DNA of 64,000 nt from Clostridium sp. UBA701 (GTDB lineage Bacteria > Bacillota > Clostridia > Clostridiales > Clostridiaceae): NCBI GenBank assembly GCA_002298125.1, contig DBMJ01000013.1:20203-84202 (forward strand), given 5' to 3'. Of the stretch, positions 16,934-25,407 are shown in pieces (position 1 is the first letter of the stretch; each line of letters starts with the position of its first letter). A model generated the notes under the pieces. That model had not been told where the DNA came from. It searched no databases and was given only the letters and a program-made list of their open reading frames with translations. Made by a program: the position numbers and the translations under genes.

Positions 16934-17016
16934 TGCTCCAAATCTTTGATTTGGTCAGCAGAACTTACCCAGCGAACGAATGTGAGTCGGGTTTCCTTTA
17001 AGTAAATGAGGTTTTT
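16901..17016. repeat. rlmH-end attachment-like site A
   Basis: Contains the native rlmH 3' end (GAACCGTATCATAAGTGA) plus about 80 bases downstream ending AAATGAGGTTTTT. The downstream part has a CCAAAT/ATTTGG hairpin and GTGAGTCGGGTTTCCTTTAA, both found again at site C. This would be the left junction of an integrated element. Confidence 0.75.
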
Positions 17017-17348
17017 GTTAAAATTGGATAAATATATGGTAATCTATAATTTCTATTAAAATAGACCTTATGGGTAAAATCAGCATTATACAACAGACTT
17101 CATGTGATATATTTAGTGATACTATTAGTCTTATTAAAGAAATAGAATTAGGGAAACAGGAATAGTAATATATGATAAATAATTAATCTATTAGCTTGGA
17201 ACTAATAAAGCCTTCCTCCGCATATGGATGTGATTATGTAATATTATGTAATGGAATAAGTTGACAATATAAGTAGATATTAATAAGATAATTTTGTTAG
17301 AAGGGTTATAAGATATTCCAAATAAACTCTTAGAAAGGTAAGCAAATT
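17017..17348. other. Non-coding gap after site A
   Basis: About 330 AT-rich bases. The only open frame (about 30 codons, from 17068) has no ribosome site or family match. No recombinase remnant recognised. Confidence 0.5.
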
Positions 17349-18236
17349 ATGAATGATGAAAGAGAGAAATTAATACTTGATTTAACAAGGATTAGAGATA
17401 ATAAGGATTGTATAAATCCAGATGAAAACATACATAATTATGTTGACTTAATGCTTAAATACATTGGAGATACCAATTTTGAACTTCGTGAAAGATTAAT
17501 TGTGAGCATGATGTGTAATTGGATCATAGATGATTATGTCACAGAAGAAGATATTAAAAAAATATTTTACACTGTAATTAGTGAAGAAAACTTATTACAT
17601 GGAATTGGAAAAGAGAATGATGATTCTGTTTATACAAGGAGTTTTTCTGTACTACTTGCAGCATGTGTTTTGTTTAAACATTTACAAAAGAGTATTTTTA
17701 AACAGGATGAATTTGTTTTTATTAAAGATAAATTAATAGAATATTATTCATTGGAGAAAGATTTCCGTGGATATGATCTGAAAAACGGATGGATTCATAC
17801 TGCTGCTCATGGTGCAGATGCACTGGGAGAATTGGCCCAATGTATAGAAACAGATGAATTAGTTCATAAAGAAATTTTAACAGTAATAAAAAAGGTTATC
17901 TTAAATGAGGGATATTTATTTACCAGATTAGAGGACGAAAGTATTGCTACAACAATTACTAGAATACTTAGTAGAGGTTTAATCTCTCATCAATATTTTA
18001 TAAATTGGTTAGAAGAATTATGTACTTGCTCACCAAATTTTGAAAATTGGGATAAGGAATTAAGCTCATGTTCCTCTACAAAGAATTTTTCTCCTATACC
18101 ATATACAAAGTATAATAATATAAGAAACTTTATTCGTTCCTTATATTTTAGATTAATACATGAGAAAGATAAATCAGACATAACTGATGCTTTAATAGTA
18201 ATTGAAAAAAGATTAAATGCCTTTATTGAAGATTAA
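17349..18236 (+). CDS. DUF2785 domain protein
   Basis: 295 residues, almost all helical. Matches DUF2785 through GWIHTAAHGADALGELAQC in the middle and NFIRSLYFRL near the C terminus. The function of the family is unknown; it has no signal or membrane segments. Start follows TTAGAAAGGTAAGCAAATT. It is the only gene between attachment-like sites A and B, so it is the cargo of the first presumed element. Its AT-rich codon use looks more extreme than that of the rlmH-side genes. Confidence 0.8.
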   Translation: MNDEREKLILDLTRIRDNKDCINPDENIHNYVDLMLKYIGDTNFELRERLIVSMMCNWIIDDYVTEEDIKKIFYTVISEENLLHGIGKENDDSVYTRSFSVLLAACVLFKHLQKSIFKQDEFVFIKDKLIEYYSLEKDFRGYDLKNGWIHTAAHGADALGELAQCIETDELVHKEILTVIKKVILNEGYLFTRLEDESIATTITRILSRGLISHQYFINWLEELCTCSPNFENWDKELSSCSSTKNFSPIPYTKYNNIRNFIRSLYFRLIHEKDKSDITDALIVIEKRLNAFIED

Positions 18237-18357
18237 TTTATCTATTGTTAAATCGTGAAATGCGATTCTACTGTAGGCAGTCCTGCGTCAGAGAGGAAGT
18301 ATATCGATCAAGATCAATGAAGAAAAAATTAAAAGCATTTTGCAGAGTATTAATTGG

Positions 18358-18402
18358 AAAACCTCATTTAGGATTAGTTACGGAGAACCGTATCACAAGT
18401 AA
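18358..18402. repeat. rlmH-end attachment-like site B
   Basis: AAAACCTCATTTA followed by a sequence that translates as FRISYGEPYHK and a stop, the same C-terminal residues as rlmH (FRISNGEPYHK). Core GAACCGTATCACAAGTAA differs from the rlmH core by a few bases. A frame running through this site (18245-18496) is not a credible gene; bases 18403-18606 hold no other recognised feature. Confidence 0.8.
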
Positions 18403-18606
18403 ATGCGAAGATTGCCCGGAAGCAAGTTGTATAAATGTTTCTGGGTTTTTATATCTATATTTCCATCCGAAATTTCATAAGCAACTGAAAGGCTAGTAGA
18501 CTGGGAATAAGGTTTAAATTCAAGAGCTCTACGCAGCGTAGGTTGCTATAAACTTATTAAAATGATAGCGTTTTATCATCAGATATTTGGGTACGTGGAG
18601 GTTCTC

Positions 18607-19272
18607 ATGGATAATAAAAAGATAGGTGCATTTATAAAAGATTTACGAATCAAGCAAGGGTTGACACAAAAGCACCTTGCTGAAGTGTTAAATGTAACAG
18701 ACAAAGCTGTTTCCAAGTGGGAAACAGGAAGAGGAATTCCGGATATTTCACTGTTGGAGCCATTGAGCATTGCCTTGGGTATAAGTATAGGTGAATTAAT
18801 GAATGGTGAAATAATTAATGCAGAAGATATTGCCATTAAATCAAATGAAGCTATTAGAAGTACAATAGATCTTTCAAATAGAGAAATCAAACGTAGTAGG
18901 AAAAATATTCTAATTTTTGGCATATCAGGATTCTTACTTGTACTATCATTTTTGTTCTTAAGAGATGATAGCAGCTGGAAATGTATATATTCAGTCATTG
19001 CTTTGCTGATTTTATGTGTAGGTGTATTTATAACTTCCGATAAGAGAAGGGTAATTAAAGCAATTGCTGTGTTTATTATAGGAATGTGTTTATATCAGTT
19101 GATGGACATAAATAATGTAATAAATTTTCACAAACCTCCAATATATGTTTATAGCATTGAGACAAAAGATACTACGATAATTTACAAGTCTATATTTTAC
19201 AATGTGTATAGATATAATAGAGATTCAGCCAAAGAATACTATGATATAAGTTTACTTAAAAAAGAAAGGTAA
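18607..19272 (+). CDS. XRE regulator with membrane-spanning C terminus
   Basis: 221 residues. N-terminal helix-turn-helix (QGLTQKHLAEVLNVTDKAVS, then WETGRGIPDISLL) followed by three hydrophobic segments between about residues 100 and 175 (ILIFGISGFLLVLSFLFL, then IALLILCVGVFI, then AVFIIGMCLYQL) and a short extracytoplasmic tail. Such one-protein systems may sense at the membrane. The ATG at 18607 follows GGAGG by five bases; the longer frame lacks a site. First gene after site B. Confidence 0.85.
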   Translation: MDNKKIGAFIKDLRIKQGLTQKHLAEVLNVTDKAVSKWETGRGIPDISLLEPLSIALGISIGELMNGEIINAEDIAIKSNEAIRSTIDLSNREIKRSRKNILIFGISGFLLVLSFLFLRDDSSWKCIYSVIALLILCVGVFITSDKRRVIKAIAVFIIGMCLYQLMDINNVINFHKPPIYVYSIETKDTTIIYKSIFYNVYRYNRDSAKEYYDISLLKKER

Positions 19273-19393
19273 TAAAAGAGAATACTTGGGAAAGGATTAG
19301 TACAGCAGTATTCTTTAATTCAGCCTAAATGATATAATTATGAATATGACACTTAATTGAATAAGGAAATATTAAGCTTAAGGAGAAGGTCGA

Positions 19394-20254
19394 ATGAAAA
19401 TATCTCGTGAATGCATTCACTGCCTTGCCAGGCAAGCGGTGGAAATTGCTGAAGAAGCAACAAGCAATATTGTCATGCAAGAAAAAATAATCAAGAAGTC
19501 GCTGGAAGAATTAGCAAAAATGGATTTCAATGAATCAGCGCCGGAAATAGCTTTTAGGATGCATCAACATGCTAAGAATGTTACCGGTATTAATGATCCA
19601 TATATAAGGTTGAAGGAACAATATAATGAAATTGCTAAAAAGATTTATGAGAGAATTAAAGAGGAAAAATGGTTAGATAAGGCGGAGGACCGCTTTGATA
19701 TGGCTTGCAGGCTGGCTATTGCAGGAAATATTATTGATTTTTCGGTTGGACTGAAGCTGGAGCAATCAGATATTGTTAAATCAATTGAGGGCAGTATCAA
19801 GCATGACATTTTTGGCACAGGAACAATTGCCCTGCGTGAAGCAGTGGAAAGGGCAAAGAATATTATGTATATTGCTGATAATTCCGGTGAAATCATGTTT
19901 GATAAGCTGTTATTGGAGAATCTTCCGATAAATAAGGTTACCTATGTGGTAAAGGGTGGTCCAATAGTTAATGATGCAACTATGCACGATGCAATAAGTA
20001 CAGGAGTTGCAGACCTGGTAAAAGTTATTGATAATGGGCATTCGGCACAAGGGACAGTATTGAAAGACTGCTCAAGTGCATTTAAAAATGAATTCAACAA
20101 AGCAGATCTTATTATTAGCAAAGGGCAGGCGAATTTTGAAACGTTGAGTGATATTAAAGATAAGACGATATTTTATCTATTGCGGGCAAAATGTAGGTCA
20201 GTTGCTGCTGCCATCGGGTGTAACCAAATGGACTATGTTCTTACAGGTTGCTAG
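19394..20254 (+). CDS. ARMT1-like damage-control phosphatase (DUF89)
   Basis: 286 residues. N terminus MKISRECIHCLARQAVEIAE has the two-Cys motif of short DUF89 proteins; YIADNSGEIMFDKLL and KGGPIVNDATMHDA, then DLIISKGQANFE, are metal and phosphate site motifs. DUF89 enzymes remove damaged or excess sugar phosphates or nucleotides in a metal-dependent way. Start preceded by AAGGAGAAGG. Less AT-rich in feel than its neighbours, suggesting separate acquisition. Confidence 0.85.
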   Translation: MKISRECIHCLARQAVEIAEEATSNIVMQEKIIKKSLEELAKMDFNESAPEIAFRMHQHAKNVTGINDPYIRLKEQYNEIAKKIYERIKEEKWLDKAEDRFDMACRLAIAGNIIDFSVGLKLEQSDIVKSIEGSIKHDIFGTGTIALREAVERAKNIMYIADNSGEIMFDKLLLENLPINKVTYVVKGGPIVNDATMHDAISTGVADLVKVIDNGHSAQGTVLKDCSSAFKNEFNKADLIISKGQANFETLSDIKDKTIFYLLRAKCRSVAAAIGCNQMDYVLTGC

Positions 20255-20269
20255 CAAATATAAGTGACA

Positions 20270-20292
20270 GGCTCATAACTTATGAGTTTTAT
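20270..20292 (+). terminator. Weak terminator after the DUF89 gene
   Basis: CTCATAA/TTATGAG hairpin followed by TTTTAT; short T run. Confidence 0.45.
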
Positions 20293-20308
20293 ATAGAAAG
20301 GAATAAAC

Positions 20309-20419
20309 TTGCCCTATAATGTTGCAAACTTTGATGAGAGACAAAAAATCGCATTTGATAGCGATACAGTGAACCTTACCATAAATGACACAGACATATC
20401 TGTTAATGCTGAAAACTGA
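20309..20419 (+). pseudogene. Short frame, possible gene remnant
   Basis: A TTG after AGAAAGGAATAAAC opens 36 codons (NVANFDERQKIAFDSDTVN, then LTINDTDISVNAEN). Composition looks like protein, and the end recalls stalk-type surface domains, but it is too short for identification. May be the remnant of a larger gene. Confidence 0.25.
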
Positions 20420-20478
20420 TATGTGTTGCTTTTGTAAACACAAAAGCGTACAAATAGTATGTGGAAGAGTGATTGGCA

Positions 20479-20706
20479 ATGGCAAAAACAACAAATCTCT
20501 ATGTAAAGTTTGAATCGGGACTTAAGAAACAGGGAGAATTAGCTTTAAGACAATTGGGTATTCGAGTATCTAACGTAGTAAATATATTTTTAAAACAGGT
20601 TGTTATACAGAAAGGAATTCCTTTTAATGTTAAGCTTCCTGCCATAAACCCTATAGTATTTTTAGACTTAACTGAAATAGAGCTGAATAAAGAATTAGAA
20701 AAATGA
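20479..20706 (+). CDS. RelB/DinJ-type antitoxin
   Basis: 75 residues starting MAKTTNLYVKFESGLKKQGE, the ribbon-helix-helix start of RelB/DinJ antitoxins, with LRQLGIRVSNVVNIFLKQVV as the second helix. Would bind its own promoter and neutralise a RelE/YafQ-type nuclease. The matching toxin frame directly downstream is broken, so this may be an orphan antitoxin. ATG 20479 chosen over TTG 20473 because GGAAGAG is better spaced. Confidence 0.8.
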   Translation: MAKTTNLYVKFESGLKKQGELALRQLGIRVSNVVNIFLKQVVIQKGIPFNVKLPAINPIVFLDLTEIELNKELEK

Positions 20707-21050
20707 TATGCTAATTTCACTTTGGGAGATACAAAATTGTATTAACAAAACAATATGATACTGACTTGAGGGGTATCTATGAATATATTGCATTTTCATT
20801 GTTTGAGTGTGAAACAGCCGCTAGACAATTGGATAGAATTGAAAAGGGCATATTGAGCCTAGATGAAATACCAGAAAGATTTCGTGTGTTTGAAAAAGAA
20901 CCGTGGTATAGAAGAGGGCTTCGATAAATGCCCGTAGATAATTTGGTTGTATTCTATATTTCAAATGTTGAAGATGAAACAATTAGCGTTATCCGTATTA
21001 TGTATGGAGGAAGGGACATTAATAAGCAGCTTAAAAAGATTAATCAGTAA
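20703..21050 (+). pseudogene. Broken RelE/ParE-type toxin
   Basis: The frame overlapping the antitoxin stop (ATGA) reads MIC, then a TAA at 20712, then RYKIVLTKQYDTDLRGIYEY and FRVFEKEPWYRRGLR, then a second TAA at 20925, then MPVDNLVVFYISNVEDE and IRIMYGGRDINKQL. This is a RelE/ParE-fold toxin with two in-frame stops, all in one frame. Loss of the toxin with retention of the antitoxin is a common decay route. Confidence 0.75.
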
Positions 21051-21079
21051 TTATATATAGGTAAGGACACAACTCATAT

Positions 21080-21107
21080 AGCATCTACCAGCGTAGGTGC
21101 TTTTTTT
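21080..21107 (+). terminator. Terminator after the toxin-antitoxin pair
   Basis: AGCATCTAC paired with GTAGGTGCT, then seven T. Confidence 0.85.
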
Positions 21108-21153
21108 ATAAGTTATAAGGAAAGGTTGATTTTCTCTGGATATGGATAAGTGC

Positions 21154-21210
21154 CAGCCTCATCAGATAATATACTAATCAAATGTTATATCTAATATCTG
21201 ATGAAGGCTG
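21154..21210. repeat. Imperfect palindrome CAGCCTCATCAGATA
   Basis: CAGCCTCATCAGATA near 21154 pairs with TATCTGATGAAGGCTG ending at 21210, with an AT-rich 27-base loop. No T run, so not a normal terminator; may be RNA structure at the 3' end of the MraY-like gene or the remnant of a small mobile unit. Confidence 0.6.
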
Positions 21211-21243
21211 TTATGCCATCTCCTGTTATATGTACAAAGTTTT

Positions 21244-22197
21244 TTAAAATGATAAGAAAGCGATTAAACATAGAATAGCAGTAACGATTGAAAACACTGA
21301 TACTATCTTTGCCTCATGCCAGCCGGATAGTTCAAAAGAGTGATGTATAGGTGCCATTTTAAATACACGCCTTCCGGAAAGCTTAAAGGCAGTTACTTGA
21401 ATAATATCTGATAAAACCTCAAGAACATATATGCCTCCGACAATAACAATAATCAAAGGGGTCTTAAGTATGATAGCTGTAGTTGCAATTATTCCTCCAA
21501 GTGCTAAAGCGCCAGTATCCCCCATAATTATTTTGGCTGGATAAGAATTAAACCTTAAGAACGCAAGCAAGGCACCAGACAAGGCCCCGCAGAAAATTGA
21601 CAAAGAATAGTGTCCCATACCGAAGCTTACCAATGCAAAAAATGTCATGACTAGCAAAGTTACAGATGCGGCCAAGCCATCAAGCCCGTCAGTTAAATTT
21701 ACTCCGTTAGTTGTTGCCGTATAAAAAAATATAATAAAAGGGATATAAAATACTCCTAAATTAATCATTCTACCTGCAAAGGGAATCATAATAATTGAGC
21801 CGATTGAAGGATTCAGATAAGCATACATTGAAAAAATGCTTGAGACAGCAATAAGCAAAAATAGCTTCTGTTTTGAAGTCAAGCCTTCATTTTTCTTATG
21901 AAGCTTCTTCATTCCATCATCAAGGAAACCAATAAATCCAAAAGCTAGAGATGAATAGACCACAAGCATTACTTCTTTATTTGTTCGTTGTGTGAAAATT
22001 AATATTGTAATTATGGAAGCAAAAATAAATATAATACCACCGAATGTTGGGGTACCAGTCTTTATATTATGGCTTTTCGGACCATCCTCACGAATATTTT
22101 GTCCTAATTTTAAATTTTTCAGTACAGGGATAATAAGGAAACCTGTTACTGTGGCAATTACAAAGCTTAACAAGACAGAATAAATAACACTGTTCAT
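21244..22197 (-). CDS. MraY-like phospho-MurNAc-pentapeptide transferase
   Basis: 317 residues, polytopic. Carries the MraY signature set: REDGPKSHNIKTGTPTFGG, FLDDGMKKLHKKNEGL (catalytic Asp pair), NLTDGLDGLA, MGDTGALALGG and RRVFKMAPIHHSFEL (canonical form HHHFE). Transfers phospho-MurNAc-pentapeptide to undecaprenyl phosphate to form lipid I. It is not in a division/cell-wall cluster here and sits between attachment-like sites B and C, so it is probably an extra copy; resistance to a MraY inhibitor is one possible reason, but that is inference. ATG 22197 follows AAGAAAGGTG; a GTG nine bases earlier is less likely. Confidence 0.85.
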   Translation of the reverse strand: MNSVIYSVLLSFVIATVTGFLIIPVLKNLKLGQNIREDGPKSHNIKTGTPTFGGIIFIFASIITILIFTQRTNKEVMLVVYSSLAFGFIGFLDDGMKKLHKKNEGLTSKQKLFLLIAVSSIFSMYAYLNPSIGSIIMIPFAGRMINLGVFYIPFIIFFYTATTNGVNLTDGLDGLAASVTLLVMTFFALVSFGMGHYSLSIFCGALSGALLAFLRFNSYPAKIIMGDTGALALGGIIATTAIILKTPLIIVIVGGIYVLEVLSDIIQVTAFKLSGRRVFKMAPIHHSFELSGWHEAKIVSVFSIVTAILCLIAFLSF

Positions 22198-22443
22198 TAT
22201 ATACACCTTTCTTAAATATTATTTGATTCCTTTAAAGTCAAAAGTTTTTATTATGCTAGTCCACTTCCTTCCTCGGTAGTTATTAAAAATGTTTTTTAAG
22301 TTTCATAATTATGGTAGTGTATTGGCGATAATGTTACAATGATTATATAAAGATATCAAATATACTTGAAAAAGATAAAATTTAAACTTGAATTAAATTC
22401 AACTTTTTATATTATTATTGTTAACAAACATGAGGTGATAAAA

Positions 22444-23307
22444 TTGAAAAATGATTTATATGGACTTGATAAAATCGATGAGAAGGTTAAATCAAAGCTT
22501 GCCTATATTAAAAGTAATACTGACATTAATACTAACCATCTAAATGAAGTAAAGTTCTTAAAAAATACCATATATGAAAAAACTTCCTGCATATTCGTGC
22601 ATAATTTAAAAAGGTTGATACAGATAGAAGGAACTCAAAAGAATCTTGCCAGAAAAATTGGATTATCGGAGGATCTATTATCGAAGTATAAATCTAGCGA
22701 AGCCTTTCCTTCTATCGAAACGTTAATATATATCTGCCAGGTTTATAACATAAGTTTGGATAAGTTAATTGGAACACCATTAAGTGTATCTGATTTTGAA
22801 AAGCTGATGGATAAACAAGAAATGGATGTTTGTATATTTGAAGAAAAATACTATGTATATTTTCTGGTGACTAATCTAAATAGAGAAGGCGCCATACATG
22901 AAGGGATTTTTGAAATCAATGCCGATTATGTGATATTTAAGATTTTGTCAAATGATGAGATAATTAAACAATTTTCAGGTACCTGTACTATTGAAGAAAA
23001 GCTTATAACATTTGATATGAGAGATTTGAATTATGGTACTGCTTTCATAAATATGATCAAGCCAAACATTAATAAAAATAAGTATGTAGGAGGATCAGCA
23101 CTTCTTATGCTGCCGTCAGATGCAAACAGCAAACCCTGCGCTCAAAAGATTATATTTAGTAAAATCAAACTGGACAGAAATAAGCATTATAATGATTTAA
23201 AAAAGCTATTAAGCTTTTATATCGATGGTGTAAGCCTAGAACACCTGAAAATATCTCAAAGTGAGGATGAAAGTGCATATAATTTTCTTATTAAGCTTCT
23301 TCAATAG
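22444..23307 (+). CDS. Helix-turn-helix regulator, unknown effector domain
   Basis: 287 residues from a TTG preceded by GAGGTGATAAAA. An N-terminal stretch of about 45 residues precedes a Cro/C1 helix-turn-helix (EGTQKNLARKIGLSEDLLSK, then FPSIETLIYICQVYNI). The remaining 180 residues form a strand-rich domain of no recognised family (FEEKYYVYFLVTNLN near its start). Last gene before site C, so it may regulate element genes. Confidence 0.75.
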   Translation: MKNDLYGLDKIDEKVKSKLAYIKSNTDINTNHLNEVKFLKNTIYEKTSCIFVHNLKRLIQIEGTQKNLARKIGLSEDLLSKYKSSEAFPSIETLIYICQVYNISLDKLIGTPLSVSDFEKLMDKQEMDVCIFEEKYYVYFLVTNLNREGAIHEGIFEINADYVIFKILSNDEIIKQFSGTCTIEEKLITFDMRDLNYGTAFINMIKPNINKNKYVGGSALLMLPSDANSKPCAQKIIFSKIKLDRNKHYNDLKKLLSFYIDGVSLEHLKISQSEDESAYNFLIKLLQ

Positions 23308-23498
23308 AGAATTTTTTTATTTAAAATTTCAATGAAGAAGAATAAAAAAATATAAAAAATAGCTGGACTGCTCCACTTGTGCTTGCTTACTTTAATATTC
23401 TCCTTTAATTACAAAAAACGAGCCTCGAATCATTCCAGCATCATCAGGCAGATTTTGTATCATAGCAAATAAGGGAATAGGAGTTATAGCATATTTAT

Positions 23499-23627
23499 AA
23501 AAACCTCACTTGCAATAGTTACGGAGAACTGTATCATAAGTAAGCCTCCAAATTTTACATTTGGCAAGGCGAACTTACTCCTTCGAAGGAATGTGAGTCG
23601 GGTTTCCTTTAAATAAATGAGGTTTTT
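23499..23627. repeat. rlmH-end attachment-like site C with inverted ends
   Basis: Begins AAAAACCTCACTT, continues SYGELYHK-stop in translation (GAACTGTATCATAAGTAA), then repeats the site A downstream sequence (CCAAAT hairpin, GTGAGTCGGGTTTCCTTTAA) and ends AAATGAGGTTTTT. The two ends are inverted repeats of each other. It looks like the right junction of one element joined to the left end of the next. Bases 23308-23498 hold no recognised gene. Confidence 0.8.
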
Positions 23628-23633
23628 ATTGCA

Positions 23634-23680
23634 ATAAAAATAGTGGCAACCAATTGTAAATTGGTGCTACTATTTTTATA
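23634..23680. terminator. Bidirectional hairpin terminator
   Basis: AATAGT..AACCAATT pairs with AATTGGT..ACTATT, with A run before and T run after. Confidence 0.75.
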
Positions 23681-23824
23681 TTTTATCAATAATCAACACT
23701 ATAAATAATAATTATGTTTCTGTACGAAAAACATACCACTTACAAGCGATAACTAACCACTTACTGTCGTTATATTTACAAGGAAAATTTTACTTAATAT
23801 AATAAAAATGTGGAGAGTGAAAAT

Positions 23825-24280
23825 ATGAAGATACGCATTGAAGTAGATAATAAAATAATCGAAAATGAAGTTATTATTAGATGTAATGAACTTAGTGAAG
23901 AGGTTAAAAGTATTCAAATTATGCTTGATGATATGCTATCACACAACAAACGTATAACATTTTATAGAGGTGATACTGAGTATTATCTTCATTTGGAAGA
24001 AATATTGTTTTTTGAAACTGAAGATAATAGGATTTGTGCACATACCATTGACAATATATATAATGTGAAATATAAGCTTTACGAACTTGAAGAGTTCTTG
24101 CCAGGATATTTTATGCGAGTTTCAAAATCAACAATTATAAATACAAATCATATTTACTCCATAACAAATAGTCTATCATCATCAAGTAAGGTTGAGTTTC
24201 AAAATACTCATAAGCAGGTATATGTTTCAAGATATTATTATAAACCACTAAAAATTAAATTATTAGAAAAGAGGAAATGA
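23825..24280 (+). CDS. Stand-alone LytTR DNA-binding regulator
   Basis: 151 residues; the C-terminal 100 are a LytTR domain (RITFYRGDTEYYLHLEEILF, MRVSKSTIINTNHI, VEFQNTHKQVYVSRYYYK). No receiver domain. The ATG follows GGAGAGTGAAAAT. The LiaF-like gene begins two bases after its stop. Such LytTR plus LiaF-like membrane-protein pairs are common in Firmicutes and are often autoregulated. Confidence 0.85.
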   Translation: MKIRIEVDNKIIENEVIIRCNELSEEVKSIQIMLDDMLSHNKRITFYRGDTEYYLHLEEILFFETEDNRICAHTIDNIYNVKYKLYELEEFLPGYFMRVSKSTIINTNHIYSITNSLSSSSKVEFQNTHKQVYVSRYYYKPLKIKLLEKRK

Positions 24281-24281
24281 A

Positions 24282-24980
24282 ATGAAAAAAGGAAGAATTT
24301 TTTGGGGAGTTTTATTTATACTAATAGGTATTTTCTTGGTTATAAGTAAACTTGGATACCTTCCTAATGTGAATGTATTTAGTTTGCTGTTAACGGCCTT
24401 TTTAGTCGTAGTTATTGTGAAAAGTTTACTTCGTCTTAATTTTGCAGGTATTTTATTCCCTATTGCATTTATTTGTATAATATATGATAAACAATTAGGG
24501 ATTACAAATATTACACCTTGGACTGTATTGGTTGCTGCACTCCTTGGTAGTGTTGGTCTTTCTATGATTTTTCATAAACGCACTAAATGGGTTAATACCA
24601 AATATAATTGTGAAGATTATAAATTTGAGAAAATTGATGTAGAAGATGAAAGTAATGTTAAATTTAAAAATTCATTTGGCGCTACTATGAAATATATAAA
24701 CTCAGATAATTTTGAGCAAGCGGATTTTAATTGTTCTTTTGGAGCTATGAAGGTGTATTTTGATAATGCAATTATGCGTAATGATAATGCTATAGTTAGT
24801 ATTAATGCTTCTTTTTCAGGAATAGAATTATATGTACCAAAAACTTGGAATATTGAAGATAAAACTAATGTATTTTTAGGCTCGATTAATGAAAAAAATA
24901 AAAACAATCAAATAACAACAAATACTTTAACATTAGTTGGGACTATTAATTTTTCAGGAGTAGAAATAATTTATATCTAA
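24282..24980 (+). CDS. LiaF-like membrane protein
   Basis: 232 residues. Four hydrophobic segments in the first 95 residues (IFWGVLFILIGIFLVISKLG is the typical LiaI/LiaF start), then a strand-rich cytosolic domain with repeated FGAMKVYFDNA and FSGIELYVPK units typical of LiaF/VraT-like proteins, which restrain envelope-stress signalling. Coupled to the LytTR gene upstream. Cargo of the third presumed rlmH element. Confidence 0.8.
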   Translation: MKKGRIFWGVLFILIGIFLVISKLGYLPNVNVFSLLLTAFLVVVIVKSLLRLNFAGILFPIAFICIIYDKQLGITNITPWTVLVAALLGSVGLSMIFHKRTKWVNTKYNCEDYKFEKIDVEDESNVKFKNSFGATMKYINSDNFEQADFNCSFGAMKVYFDNAIMRNDNAIVSINASFSGIELYVPKTWNIEDKTNVFLGSINEKNKNNQITTNTLTLVGTINFSGVEIIYI

Positions 24981-25059
24981 TTAAAAATAAAGAAGATGGA
25001 AAAATATGGTTTTGGAGCAGATATAGAAGTAATAGTAAATAAACATATAGTTACTATTT

Positions 25060-25112
25060 TGAAGCTGGTAATACTTTTGTATTAAATGTATTGCTAGCTT
25101 CATATATTTTTT
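25060..25112 (+). terminator. Terminator after the LytTR/LiaF pair
   Basis: GAAGCT..AATAC pairs with GTATT..AGCTTC, followed by ATATATTTTTTGTTT. Confidence 0.6.
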
Positions 25113-25118
25113 GTTTAT

Positions 25119-25173
25119 AAAAAACCTCACTTGTAGCTGACATGGTTAACTGTATCAATATCATCATAAGTAA
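25119..25173. repeat. Decayed attachment-like site D
   Basis: TTTATAAAAAACCTCACTTG matches the left end of site C; then GTTAACTGTATCA and, after nine extra bases, TAAGTAA. It reads like the site C core with one deletion and one insertion. The rest of the gap up to 25407 has no recognised gene. Confidence 0.5.
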
Positions 25174-25407
25174 TATAGTATTTACAAAATATGCTATAAT
25201 AAAATATGAAAAATAAAGTGCATGAATTAGACTAGTAGGAGTTTTATGGGAGATTATTTATATAACATTCACTACTTAATCATTATCCATTAGAAATTGC
25301 AACTTTAAGTTGCAAAAAATGAGACAAAAGAAATTAAAGGTTGGTGTAAGAATAAGTTTATTTCCCGTTATAATAAGCTTATCATAATTTAAAGGAGAGT
25401 CTATAAT

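Noticed and set aside
18245..18496. 83-codon frame after the DUF2785 gene
   Set aside because: Runs through att-like site B in a different frame from the rlmH-like peptide, has no ribosome site and no family.
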